Origin: JBCBSS01 sp039819065
GTDB lineage: Bacteria > Bacteroidota > Bacteroidia > Cytophagales > Cyclobacteriaceae
NCBI GenBank assembly: GCA_039819065.1
Contig: JBCBSS010000051.1
Coordinates: forward strand, 1-44,306
Direction of reading: 5' to 3'
DNA: 44,306 nucleotides
Part shown: positions 1 to 7,985 of the stretch, in pieces
Position numbering within the stretch: position 1 is the stretch's first letter
How the letters are laid out: every line of letters begins with the position of its first letter
Translations under genes and position numbers: made by a program
The notes under the pieces: generated by a model
What the model saw: only the letters and a program-made list of their open reading frames with translations
The model's database searches: none
What the model was told of the DNA's origin: nothing

Positions 1-896
1 ACTTCTGTTTTAATCTTATCAGCAACACCCTGAAATTGACTATAATAGTCTGAATTGCTCATTCCTGCTGATAATTCCTTAGATAGTATTTCGTTGACAG
101 AATCCTCTATTGGCTTGCTAAGATCTCCGATATGCTTAGCAAATATCCTCAAGGAGCCTCCGTGAGTAGCTAGTTCCTGAACATCAAATATTTCAAGATC
201 ATGTTTAGCAAATATTTGCTTGACTGTACCGAGTGAGAGATAAGAAAAGTGCTCATGATATATTGTATCAAACTGATTGTACTTCACTAGTTGATACAAA
301 TGAGGGAATTCCATCGTTATTGTTCCGCCTTCCTCTAAAAAGACTTTAAGGCCTCTGACAAAATCGTTGATATCTGGTACATGGGCCAAAACATTGTTAC
401 CCACGATCAGATCAGCTTTCTTTGTTTTGGCCAGATTTTGAGCTAATTCTACTCCGAAATAATCGATAACGGTTTCAATTCCCTTATCAATTGCAACAGA
501 GGCTGTGTTCGCGGTCGGTTCAATGCCTAAGACAGGGATTCCATTTTCAAGAAAATACTGCAGAAGATATCCATCGTTTGAGGCAACCTCAGCTACATAA
601 CTGTCTTTCCCGAGTTTGAAACGGTCTATCATCATTTCGCAATAATTTTGAGCATGCTTCAGCCAGCTCTTTGAAAATGATGAGAAATAGACATATTGAT
701 TGTCAAATATCTCTCGAGCGTTTTTATGCTCGTCAACTTGTACAAGAAAACAATTGTCGCAGGCTAATACCTTCAATGGATAGTACACCTCCGGATAATT
801 CAACATCTCTTTAGAGAGGAAGGAATTAGAGGGAGGGCTGTTTTTAAGATCAATAAACAATCTATTTAAATGCTCTCCACAAAATCTGCATTTCAT
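1..896 (-). CDS. C-methyltransferase for a nucleotide-activated deoxysugar (3' part outside window)
   Basis: SAM-dependent methyltransferase that probably adds a C-methyl branch to a CDP-linked keto-deoxysugar in the cytoplasm. About 298 codons are present; the C-terminus runs off the left edge. The N-terminus carries a zinc-binding pattern (Cys3-x2-Cys6 in MKCRFCGEHL, then Cys47-x2-Cys50 in ACDNCFL), typical of the TylCIII/EryBIII-like C-methyltransferases. SAM motif I reads EVASNDGYLL near residue 104, followed by GNNVLAHVPD and the family-typical FPHLYQL and YHEHFSYLS. The ATG shares an ATGA overlap with the stop of the upstream RmlC-like gene, so the two are translationally coupled at the end of the rfbF-rfbG set. 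The family call is firm from the motifs. Position of methylation and exact sugar are inference. Confidence 0.85.
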   Translation of the reverse strand, partial: MKCRFCGEHLNRLFIDLKNSPPSNSFLSKEMLNYPEVYYPLKVLACDNCFLVQVDEHKNAREIFDNQYVYFSSFSKSWLKHAQNYCEMMIDRFKLGKDSYVAEVASNDGYLLQYFLENGIPVLGIEPTANTASVAIDKGIETVIDYFGVELAQNLAKTKKADLIVGNNVLAHVPDINDFVRGLKVFLEEGGTITMEFPHLYQLVKYNQFDTIYHEHFSYLSLGTVKQIFAKHDLEIFDVQELATHGGSLRIFAKHIGDLSKPIEDSVNEILSKELSAGMSNSDYYSQFQGVADKIKTE

Positions 897-1444
897 ACGG
901 ATATCCCTTTAAATGCTTTAGTTAAAAAAGTATGTTTCATATCTCTCTGTGACATCACCTCGGGCTTCATTGGCCACTCAATGTCGATCAACGGATCGTC
1001 GAATCTAAGTCCCCTTTCAGCCTTAGGGTTATAAAAGGAAGAGTGATGGTATAAAATATGAGTATCTGGTTCCATAGTTATGAAACCGTGTGCTACTCCA
1101 GGAGGAAGCAAAAGCATACTGTAATTAGCTTCTGATAGTATCTCATAACCCCATTGCAAAAACTTATCAGAGTCCTGCCTTAAGTCAACGTACACATCGT
1201 ATATCGCTCCGCGAGTACATCGAATTAGTTTGGCTTCTGCATACGGAGCAACTTGGTAATGCATTCCCCTAAGCGTGCCTTTCACCTTGTTTATAGAATG
1301 ATTGAATTGCACGAATTCGTAATCTATACCATTTTGATAGAAAGTATCTTTACAATAATATCTGAAAAATTCCCCACGCTCATCCTTTATAGGAGATGGA
1401 GTGATTTTAAAAACGCCAGGTATATTGACTGCATCAACTAGCAT
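893..1444 (-). CDS. RmlC-like NDP-4-keto-6-deoxyhexose 3,5-epimerase
   Basis: Cupin-fold sugar epimerase of the RmlC/RfbC family, 183 residues, which is the normal length. The hallmark FNHSINKVKGTLRGMHYQ covers residues 48-64 with catalytic His62. The second signature LLLPPGVAHGF is at 111-121, and Tyr132/Tyr138 lie in the conserved LYHHSSFYNP stretch. The start overlaps the end of rfbG by 11 bases, and the stop overlaps the methyltransferase start. Because it sits in a CDP-glucose pathway rather than beside rmlA/B/D, its substrate is more likely CDP-4-keto-6-deoxyglucose than the dTDP sugar. That substrate assignment is inferred from context, so I give no symbol. Confidence 0.88.
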   Translation of the reverse strand: MLVDAVNIPGVFKITPSPIKDERGEFFRYYCKDTFYQNGIDYEFVQFNHSINKVKGTLRGMHYQVAPYAEAKLIRCTRGAIYDVYVDLRQDSDKFLQWGYEILSEANYSMLLLPPGVAHGFITMEPDTHILYHHSSFYNPKAERGLRFDDPLIDIEWPMKPEVMSQRDMKHTFLTKAFKGISV

Positions 1445-2546
1445 TAGTCGAATAATTCATGTCGTATTGTGCCAACTGATCCATATACTCCAGAATGTTT
1501 TGTCGTGATATCACCTCATCATTTTTGTAAAACTTACTATACCAGTCAAAAGTAATTCTAAAAAACTCTTTATCACTTATCAGAGGTTGCCACCCTAAGT
1601 TGGAAATGGCCTTATTTGAGTCCAATTGTAACGCTCCTGCTTCATGTGGGTTAGAATCGCTGGATAAACTATATATAAGTTCTGGAAACTCATTCTTGGC
1701 AAACTTGAGAATTTGTTCCACAGATGTTAGCTCCGATTCTTGAGGGCCAAAGTTCCAGCCTGATGACGCAGATATATCGCCTTCAAACAACCTACTTCCA
1801 AGTATGAGATAACCAGACAAACAGTCTAGCACATATTGCCATGGTCTAGTGCTTTTTGGGTTTCTGATATGTAGTTGTTGGCCATCCTTAATGGACCTGA
1901 TTATATCCGGGATGAGCCGATCATCCGACCAGTCTCCACCACCTACAACATTGCCTCCACGGGCCGTGGCTATTAATACATTATGCGTATTCCCATAGTC
2001 ATTAACATTAAAAAATGAATTTCTCACTGAGTTCACCAAGATCTCTGAGCATGCTTTTGATGAACTGTAAGGGTCGTAACCTCCAAGCCTATCTTCTTCT
2101 TTGTAAGGTCTATCCCACTCCTTATTTTCATAGACTTTATCAGTGGTGACACATACGACAGCGCTCAATGACTTAAGCTCTATACAGACATCAAGTAACT
2201 TCAGCGTCCCCATCACATTGGTATTGTAGGTCTCAATTGGATTTTGATAGGAGTATCTTACCAAAGGCTGTGCGGCAAGGTGAAAAATAATCTCCGGTTC
2301 AAAACTGTATAACGTCTTTTTTAATGTGGCTTCATCAGATATATCTCCGATACGTGAGTCTATCTTTAAGCCCAATAAATCGAAATGATTTGGATTTGTT
2401 TGTGGAGTTAGCGCATATCCCATTACCTCAGCGCCTAGCTCCACCAGCCACTGGCATAGCCATGAACCCTTGAATCCTGTATGTCCTGTAACTAATACAC
2501 GACGGCCTTTATAAGTACTATGAAAAATATTCACCAAACCTTCCAT
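1434..2546 (-). CDS. rfbG: CDP-glucose 4,6-dehydratase
   Basis: Extended short-chain dehydrogenase that turns CDP-glucose into CDP-4-keto-6-deoxyglucose, the branch point for CDP-linked deoxysugars. Rossmann motif GHTGFKG is at residues 21-27, TTDK at 134-137, and the catalytic Tyr160-x3-Lys164 in YSSSK. The RfbG-specific ATARGGNVVGGGDWSDDRL stretch follows near 193-211. I start at the ATG at 2546 (370 aa) because it places the GHTGFKG motif at the usual distance from the N-terminus; an in-frame ATG at 2567 would add seven residues and deepen the overlap with rfbF. From 2546 the overlap with the rfbF end is 16 bases. It works between rfbF and the epimerase in one leftward unit. Confidence 0.93.
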   Translation of the reverse strand: MEGLVNIFHSTYKGRRVLVTGHTGFKGSWLCQWLVELGAEVMGYALTPQTNPNHFDLLGLKIDSRIGDISDEATLKKTLYSFEPEIIFHLAAQPLVRYSYQNPIETYNTNVMGTLKLLDVCIELKSLSAVVCVTTDKVYENKEWDRPYKEEDRLGGYDPYSSSKACSEILVNSVRNSFFNVNDYGNTHNVLIATARGGNVVGGGDWSDDRLIPDIIRSIKDGQQLHIRNPKSTRPWQYVLDCLSGYLILGSRLFEGDISASSGWNFGPQESELTSVEQILKFAKNEFPELIYSLSSDSNPHEAGALQLDSNKAISNLGWQPLISDKEFFRITFDWYSKFYKNDEVISRQNILEYMDQLAQYDMNYSTNAS

Positions 2547-3307
2547 GCCGCTTGTTCTTGTGTCCAAAGGCGATCCAAAATGACCTTATCTCTTAAAGCA
2601 TCCATACACCTCCAGAAACCTTTGTGTTTATATGCCATCAACTCATTAGCATGAGTCAAAGCAACCATCGGTTTATCTTCCCACATATGGCAATCACTAT
2701 CATCATCGAGTATATCAAATATCGACCTGTTAAGAACAAAGAAACCACCATTAATCCAATTGCCATCGCCTTGTGGCTTTTCTTTAAAGCTTAACACCTC
2801 CCCTGCGCTTTGCAATTCCATACCACCAAATCTACCTTCTGGCTGAACAGCCGTAACAGTACATGTCTTGCCATGAGAATTGTGAAAATCTAATAGTGAT
2901 ACCAGATCAATATCAGCTACTCCGTCTCCATAAGTTAGCATGAATTGTTCATCCTCAATATACGGCTGAACTCTCTTTAGCCTTCCTGCAGTTTGTGTAT
3001 TTAAACCTGTTTCAACCAGGGTTACTTTGAAGTCTTCGGCATAGGTTTGATGCACTTGCACTTCATTCTTAGAAAGGTCGATCGTAACGTCCGCATTATG
3101 GTAGAAATAATTAATAAAGTACTCTTTGATCACATAGCCTTTGTATCCCAGACAAATGACGAATTCATTGAACCCTTGAGCAGCATATATCTTCATAATA
3201 TGCCATAGGATTGGTTTACCACCTATCTCAACCATTGGTTTTGGCTTCAAATGGGTTTCTTCTGATAACCTGGTACCCAGACCACCGGCGAATATCACTA
3301 CTTTCAT
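2531..3307 (-). CDS. rfbF: Glucose-1-phosphate cytidylyltransferase
   Basis: Makes CDP-glucose from CTP and glucose 1-phosphate, the first committed step of the CDP-deoxysugar branch. The 258-residue length is standard. The nucleotidyltransferase signature GGLGTRLSEET is at residues 8-18, followed by KPKPMVEIGGKPILWHIMK at 21-39, the specific RfbF pattern. LTYGDGVADIDL marks the metal and sugar-binding core, and FKEKPQGDGNWINGGFFVL follows. It begins 6 bases after the wzt stop, so export and sugar synthesis appear co-transcribed. No RfbH-type 3-dehydrase lies in the visible part, so the pathway seems to go to a 3-hydroxy, C-methylated sugar rather than a dideoxyhexose. Confidence 0.95.
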   Translation of the reverse strand: MKVVIFAGGLGTRLSEETHLKPKPMVEIGGKPILWHIMKIYAAQGFNEFVICLGYKGYVIKEYFINYFYHNADVTIDLSKNEVQVHQTYAEDFKVTLVETGLNTQTAGRLKRVQPYIEDEQFMLTYGDGVADIDLVSLLDFHNSHGKTCTVTAVQPEGRFGGMELQSAGEVLSFKEKPQGDGNWINGGFFVLNRSIFDILDDDSDCHMWEDKPMVALTHANELMAYKHKGFWRCMDALRDKVILDRLWTQEQAAWKVW

Positions 3308-3313
3308 TTTGTG

Positions 3314-4549
3314 CTAATTACAATCAATTAATTCCCAATCCAATAATGGTCTTATTACACCGTCAATTCTTCCTGTAAACCCGTTTCTTGTCACCGATAA
3401 AAGATCGTCCATCACTTCGAAATATATACATCTGTAATCAGATGCATGTACAACAACAGGGCTGAGAGTTGAGACAGCTATTCCAACGATATAATTTTCC
3501 TGATTCAAGAAATTTGGAGGTATCCATGCTCGGCTTTTGTAAGTACCTGCTTTAGTATATTCCATTTTCGAAGGACTGACACTCACAAAAACCTTCTCCC
3601 CCTTTTCAGTAAATAAATGAATATTGGGTATTGGCTTGTATCCATCCTTTTTAACAGAATAACTCAATTCAATACCTATACTTTCTGATATTTTGGCAAC
3701 ACTAATGTCCTCTCCGTCGCTACCAACTAATTTAACGTAGTGCATTTGAACCACACCATCGTGATGTATCTCATCATCTGCCTGCCAATTCTTATAATAG
3801 GTCAATCCCTCATCCTCATTGTTAAGGTATTTGTGCACAACATCAGCAGCCGTACCAATTTCACTTACCATACCAGATTTCAACATTATACCTTTATTGC
3901 ACAATGAGCTGACAGCAGTCATATTGTGGCTTACAAAAAGCACCGTTCTTCCATAGTTTTTGCTCACCTCTTCCATCTTGCCGAGGCACTTTTTCTGAAA
4001 ATCAGCATCTCCAACCGCTAGAACTTCATCGATTATTAGAATTTCCGGATCAAGGTGGGCAGCGACCGCAAATGCAAGACGAACATACATGCCAGAACTG
4101 TAGTGTTTAACTGGAGTATCTATGAATTTTTCTACCCCACTAAAATCTACAATAGCATCGAATTGAGATGAAACCTCCCTTCTTGTCATACCTAAAATGG
4201 TCCCATTCAAGAATATGTTTTCTCGCCCGGTTAGCTCGGGGTGAAATCCAGTACCAACTTCCAAGAGTGACGCAACTCGCCCATTAATCTCAATACGACC
4301 GGAGCTGGGCTCAGTAATTCTGGAAAGCACCTTGAGTAAAGTGGATTTGCCAGCGCCATTCCGACCTACTATCCCAATGGCATCTCCTTTATCGACACTA
4401 AAAGAAACGTCTTTTAGTGCAAAAAAATCAATAGGTTTAGCACGCTTCCGTAACAACGCGGAAAACGATTCTCTGAAACTGCCACTTTTCTGATTCCCTA
4501 TGGTATATCTTTTCGTTAGGCCTTCGACCTTAATTGCGCGTTCTCCCAT
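3314..4549 (-). CDS. wzt: Polysaccharide ABC exporter ATPase with Wzt C-terminal domain
   Basis: ATP-binding subunit of a Wzm/Wzt exporter that moves undecaprenol-linked polysaccharide across the inner membrane. Walker A GRNGAGKST is at residues 62-70, signature YSSGMYVRLAFAVA from 150, Walker B LIIDE at 171-175, and the H-loop SH near 207-208. After the ATPase (about 1-240) there is an extra 150-residue beta-rich region to residue 411. In known Wzt proteins this domain binds the polymer terminus and sets carrier specificity. Ten bases separate it from the permease gene. The extra domain suggests the glycan bears a recognised non-reducing end cap. That is inferred from the family, not seen directly. 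Confidence 0.93.
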   Translation of the reverse strand: MGERAIKVEGLTKRYTIGNQKSGSFRESFSALLRKRAKPIDFFALKDVSFSVDKGDAIGIVGRNGAGKSTLLKVLSRITEPSSGRIEINGRVASLLEVGTGFHPELTGRENIFLNGTILGMTRREVSSQFDAIVDFSGVEKFIDTPVKHYSSGMYVRLAFAVAAHLDPEILIIDEVLAVGDADFQKKCLGKMEEVSKNYGRTVLFVSHNMTAVSSLCNKGIMLKSGMVSEIGTAADVVHKYLNNEDEGLTYYKNWQADDEIHHDGVVQMHYVKLVGSDGEDISVAKISESIGIELSYSVKKDGYKPIPNIHLFTEKGEKVFVSVSPSKMEYTKAGTYKSRAWIPPNFLNQENYIVGIAVSTLSPVVVHASDYRCIYFEVMDDLLSVTRNGFTGRIDGVIRPLLDWELIDCN

Positions 4550-4559
4550 TCACAGAAAA

Positions 4560-5429
4560 TTAAACAATATCAGCCATTGTCCTTTCAACCTTTCTGAAAT
4601 AAAACAAGCCGGTTACAAAGAGCACCAAGACCAAAATAAATGATATGTATATATAATCATTAGGTGGCTGCCCTCCTAAGATCGACCACCTGAACCCTTC
4701 TACGGCACCGGCCATAGGGTTGATAAAGTAGACCACTGTCGCCCACTTTGGTAATGATGTAACCAACATTTCAGCCGGATAGGCAATCGGAGTAGCATAT
4801 AGTCCTAACTGAACCAGAAACGGCACCACATGTTGAAGGTCTCTGAACCTGATCGTTAAAGCGCTCATCCAAATACCAACCGCAAGCGATGATATGATTG
4901 TCATAATTGCAAAAAGAGGCAGGTATATGATGTTAGCCGAGGGAACAAATTTGTAGTAAATACAAAGAATGACTATGAACAATAGCGCAATGAAGAAGTC
5001 TATTATTCCTACCACCGCCTTAGACAACGGAATTATTAATCGCGGAAAGTATATCTTCTTCACCATCTGTTGTGAGGTGATTATGGAATTACTAGAATTA
5101 CTCAATACATATGAAAAAAAAGTCCATGCAGTCATCCCACAAATTGCAAAAAGAGGATAAGGTATGTCTTTCGTATCTACTTTAGCAGCAACTCCAAATA
5201 CGACCGTGAATATGAGTAAAGTCGCAAATGGTTGGATGAACGCCCATACAAAACCCAATGCTGTTTGCGCATATCGTATTCTATAATCGCGGTAAGCCAA
5301 CAGCCAGAACAAATCTTTATATCGCCAAAGCTCTCTGATATTCAGCATCAGTCGATTCCGACCGGCCTCTATCACTACATTGCTCATGTTTCTTGAATTT
5401 GACCCAATATTATGTATTTTCGAAATCAT
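4560..5429 (-). CDS. wzm: Polysaccharide ABC exporter permease
   Basis: ABC-2 type membrane subunit partnering Wzt. It is 289 residues with about six hydrophobic segments after an N-terminal cytoplasmic stretch. The family pattern RELWRYKDLFWLLAYRDYR precedes TALGFVWAFIQP, and the late NPMAGAVEGFRW is typical of Wzm/TagG/RfbA proteins. The annotated ATG lies only 22 bases from the divergent glycosyltransferase start; an internal ATG at 5387 (residue 15, MSNVVIEAG) would leave 64 bases for the divergent promoters and also fits family N-termini. Function is firm; the start is uncertain. Confidence 0.92.
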   Translation of the reverse strand: MISKIHNIGSNSRNMSNVVIEAGRNRLMLNIRELWRYKDLFWLLAYRDYRIRYAQTALGFVWAFIQPFATLLIFTVVFGVAAKVDTKDIPYPLFAICGMTAWTFFSYVLSNSSNSIITSQQMVKKIYFPRLIIPLSKAVVGIIDFFIALLFIVILCIYYKFVPSANIIYLPLFAIMTIISSLAVGIWMSALTIRFRDLQHVVPFLVQLGLYATPIAYPAEMLVTSLPKWATVVYFINPMAGAVEGFRWSILGGQPPNDYIYISFILVLVLFVTGLFYFRKVERTMADIV

Positions 5430-5451
5430 TTGAAATGAGGCGTCTAATCTA

Positions 5452-6537
5452 TTGAAGAAATCAAAAAAAATACTTTTCCTGACCCCATACCCTCATGGAA
5501 AAGCGCCTTCTCAAAGGTTCAGGTTTGAACAATACATACCACTTCTATTAGAATCTGGCCATACCGTAGAACTGAAATCATTTATAGATCACCAAACCTG
5601 GAATGTATTATATGCCCGAGGCAAAGAGTTTGAAAAGACCATAGGCATAATATGGGGCTACTTGAAGAGGTTGTTGGTACTCTTTTCTGTACGCAAGTAT
5701 GATTTCGTTTTGATACACCGCGAAGCTACTCCTTTGGGGCCTCCGATGGTAGAATTCATATTAAGCAGGGTCTTAAAGAAAAAAATCATTTACGATTTCG
5801 ACGATGCGATATGGCTGTCCAACACATCTTCCGAAAACAAGATTATTGCAGGCATCAAGTGGCATAAAAAAGTCAGATCTATTTGCAAGTGGAGCTATAA
5901 AGTCAGTTGTGGAAACGAGTTTTTATCAGAATTCGCAAGGAATTATAATGAGAATGTGATTATCAACCCAACAACGATTGATACTGTCAATTTGCACAAC
6001 CCGGATTTGGTCAAGCCTGATTTTAAGGATGATTTACCTGTGATTGGATGGACAGGAACACATTCTACAATCAAGTATTTATATAAGCTGGTTCCTATAC
6101 TACAAGAACTGGAAAGGGAAATTGATTTTAAGTTTTTGATCATCTCAAATAAAAAGCCTGATATTGAACTCAACTCTTTAGATTATATACCTTGGAATCT
6201 AGCAACCGAAATAGAAGACTTAGCTCGAATCGATATTGGAGTCATGCCTTTGGAAGACGATCTTTGGTCAAAAGGAAAATGTGGTTTCAAAGCATTACAA
6301 TACCTTGCTCTTGGTATACCGGCAGTTGTTTCTCCTGTTGGGGTCAATACCAAAATAATCGAAAACAATAAAAATGGGTTCCTGTGTGATTCAGATGAAG
6401 AATGGCTGGCGAGTTTAAAATCAATGCTAGTTGACGAAAAGCACAGAACAGAATTGGGACGTTACGGTAGGCAAACTATAATCCAACAGTACTCTGTTAT
6501 TTCAAACAAAAACAATTTCTTAGACCTATTTGAATGA
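5452..6537 (+). CDS. Glycosyltransferase, GT-B fold (family 4-like)
   Basis: Cytoplasmic glycosyltransferase of 361 residues, probably adding a sugar to the polysaccharide made in this locus. The N-terminal half opens with ILFLTPYPHGKAPSQRFRF, a common start in family 4-like enzymes. The C-terminal half has GWTGTHSTIKYL, then IGVMPLEDDLWSKGKCGFK and ALQYLALGIPAVVSPVG, the donor-binding region with its conserved acidic and glycine residues. The only workable start is a TTG at 5452, because an in-frame stop lies at 5431-5433 and no ATG or GTG intervenes. It is divergent from wzm and convergent with the next membrane-protein gene. Donor and acceptor cannot be read from sequence. Confidence 0.85.
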   Translation: MKKSKKILFLTPYPHGKAPSQRFRFEQYIPLLLESGHTVELKSFIDHQTWNVLYARGKEFEKTIGIIWGYLKRLLVLFSVRKYDFVLIHREATPLGPPMVEFILSRVLKKKIIYDFDDAIWLSNTSSENKIIAGIKWHKKVRSICKWSYKVSCGNEFLSEFARNYNENVIINPTTIDTVNLHNPDLVKPDFKDDLPVIGWTGTHSTIKYLYKLVPILQELEREIDFKFLIISNKKPDIELNSLDYIPWNLATEIEDLARIDIGVMPLEDDLWSKGKCGFKALQYLALGIPAVVSPVGVNTKIIENNKNGFLCDSDEEWLASLKSMLVDEKHRTELGRYGRQTIIQQYSVISNKNNFLDLFE

Positions 6538-6549
6538 TCTCTTTTTTCT

Positions 6550-7872
6550 CTAAACTTCTTTGGTGCTGGTTTGCCTGCTGAAATTGCTAATAACGAAAAT
6601 CGCAGTCAGGAAGAATGGCAGAATTGGTATTTTGTATCTAACAAGAGAGCCGAAATTACCAGAAGAAATACCGACAGCAAAAGCAAAAGTCATAGTAAAT
6701 ACTAAAAAAAAGACAAGCATTGGCTCGCTGATCAACTTACTCACAATACGTTTCAATCCACTTTTAAATAAAATGTAGATTGTTAACATTAAAAGTAATA
6801 ACCCCTCAAATGCCGACAAGGCCATTACAATACTATTAATCTCCCAAAAATACGGTCTGAACAATGTTGTCCATATGGCTGGGAAAAACTTTCGCGCTAC
6901 TCCTTGATAGGTAAAATCATAATCCCCTAAGTCGTAACCTGATCCTTCGTCACGTACCGTCCAAAGAGAATTATCCCTGGCGGTCACCTCCGCAGTCAGC
7001 AGCAATTTATCCAGAGAATACTTTTGGCTTTGAGAAGTAATGCTCACTGCTCCAAAATATCCAGCCGATACTGTAATCGCCAATAATAATGGGGCAACAA
7101 TTGCCTTTAAGGCTATTGATTTAATCTGCTTATTGTAATGCAGGAATAACCAAACGAAAACCACCGGCAGATAACATAATAGTATATAGATTTTAATGAT
7201 ATAGATCACATATAACCCAAAGACAGTAAGTATCAAAGATGATAGAAGTGACTTTTTGAAATACACAATCTTAATCAGCGCATAGGTAATCCAACAAAGA
7301 GCAGCCAAAGCAAGTGTATCTTTCATAACACCCGAACCCCAAAAAAGAACAGACGGCACGAAGAAAAAGGCTACGGCTAGTTGCGTGTGTATATTAGGGT
7401 ACGTTTTACATAGAATTGAAAAAAGCGCCCAAAGGCCAGAGAAACTAATCAAAGCAAAAAAGATCGCAGTAGCAGAATATGTGTCAAACGTCAAAATGCC
7501 AATCAAGCCAGCCACCCTCACTACAAAGTAAGAAGGCGTATCATTAAAGTACCACATTCTTGAGGTATACTTGAAAGTATCTGACATGTATTCATTCTCA
7601 TAAAAGATTAGTTTGAATGCGGCTGATGGGGATTCGGTAAAGGCCTCCCAGATATAATGACTTCCATAAGTGGTGAACCCAAAAGTATCCCCACTCCCAT
7701 AGTAGAATTGGTAAATCAACCCAAGCGATATAGCGCCAACAAATTTGAGCGTTAAGGCTATTATAAAGTACCTCTTAGTGTCTTTGTTTGTGACATACGG
7801 CCTAATGATATAGGCAAGCACATAGATGATGATGAGCAGTATAGGTGTTACTAAAAGATCCTTTTCAGTCAT
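6550..7872 (-). CDS. Polytopic membrane protein of a glycan locus, function unknown
   Basis: A 440-residue integral membrane protein with roughly ten or more hydrophobic segments spread along its length. A conserved-looking loop after the second segment reads YQFYYGSGDTFGFTTYGS and is rich in Gly, Tyr and Asp. A second hydrophilic loop lies around residues 280-330 (SLDKLLLTAEVTARDNSLW onward). The topology resembles GT-C glycosyltransferases and polysaccharide polymerases, and its neighbours are glycan genes, so a role in assembling a lipid-linked glycan is plausible. I do not recognise a named family. Twelve bases separate its stop from the convergent glycosyltransferase. Its start is 113 bases from the divergent phosphatase-like gene. 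Confidence 0.7.
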   Translation of the reverse strand: MTEKDLLVTPILLIIIYVLAYIIRPYVTNKDTKRYFIIALTLKFVGAISLGLIYQFYYGSGDTFGFTTYGSHYIWEAFTESPSAAFKLIFYENEYMSDTFKYTSRMWYFNDTPSYFVVRVAGLIGILTFDTYSATAIFFALISFSGLWALFSILCKTYPNIHTQLAVAFFFVPSVLFWGSGVMKDTLALAALCWITYALIKIVYFKKSLLSSLILTVFGLYVIYIIKIYILLCYLPVVFVWLFLHYNKQIKSIALKAIVAPLLLAITVSAGYFGAVSITSQSQKYSLDKLLLTAEVTARDNSLWTVRDEGSGYDLGDYDFTYQGVARKFFPAIWTTLFRPYFWEINSIVMALSAFEGLLLLMLTIYILFKSGLKRIVSKLISEPMLVFFLVFTMTFAFAVGISSGNFGSLVRYKIPILPFFLTAIFVISNFSRQTSTKEV

Positions 7873-7985
7873 TAATACTAGCTTTTGGTTTTTCGAGCAC
7901 CTACAATTCCAACCATTTAAAAGTGATTATTGTCATCTGTTACTCAATTATAATTAATTAAATTCGTGTATCAATTTTTTGACTA

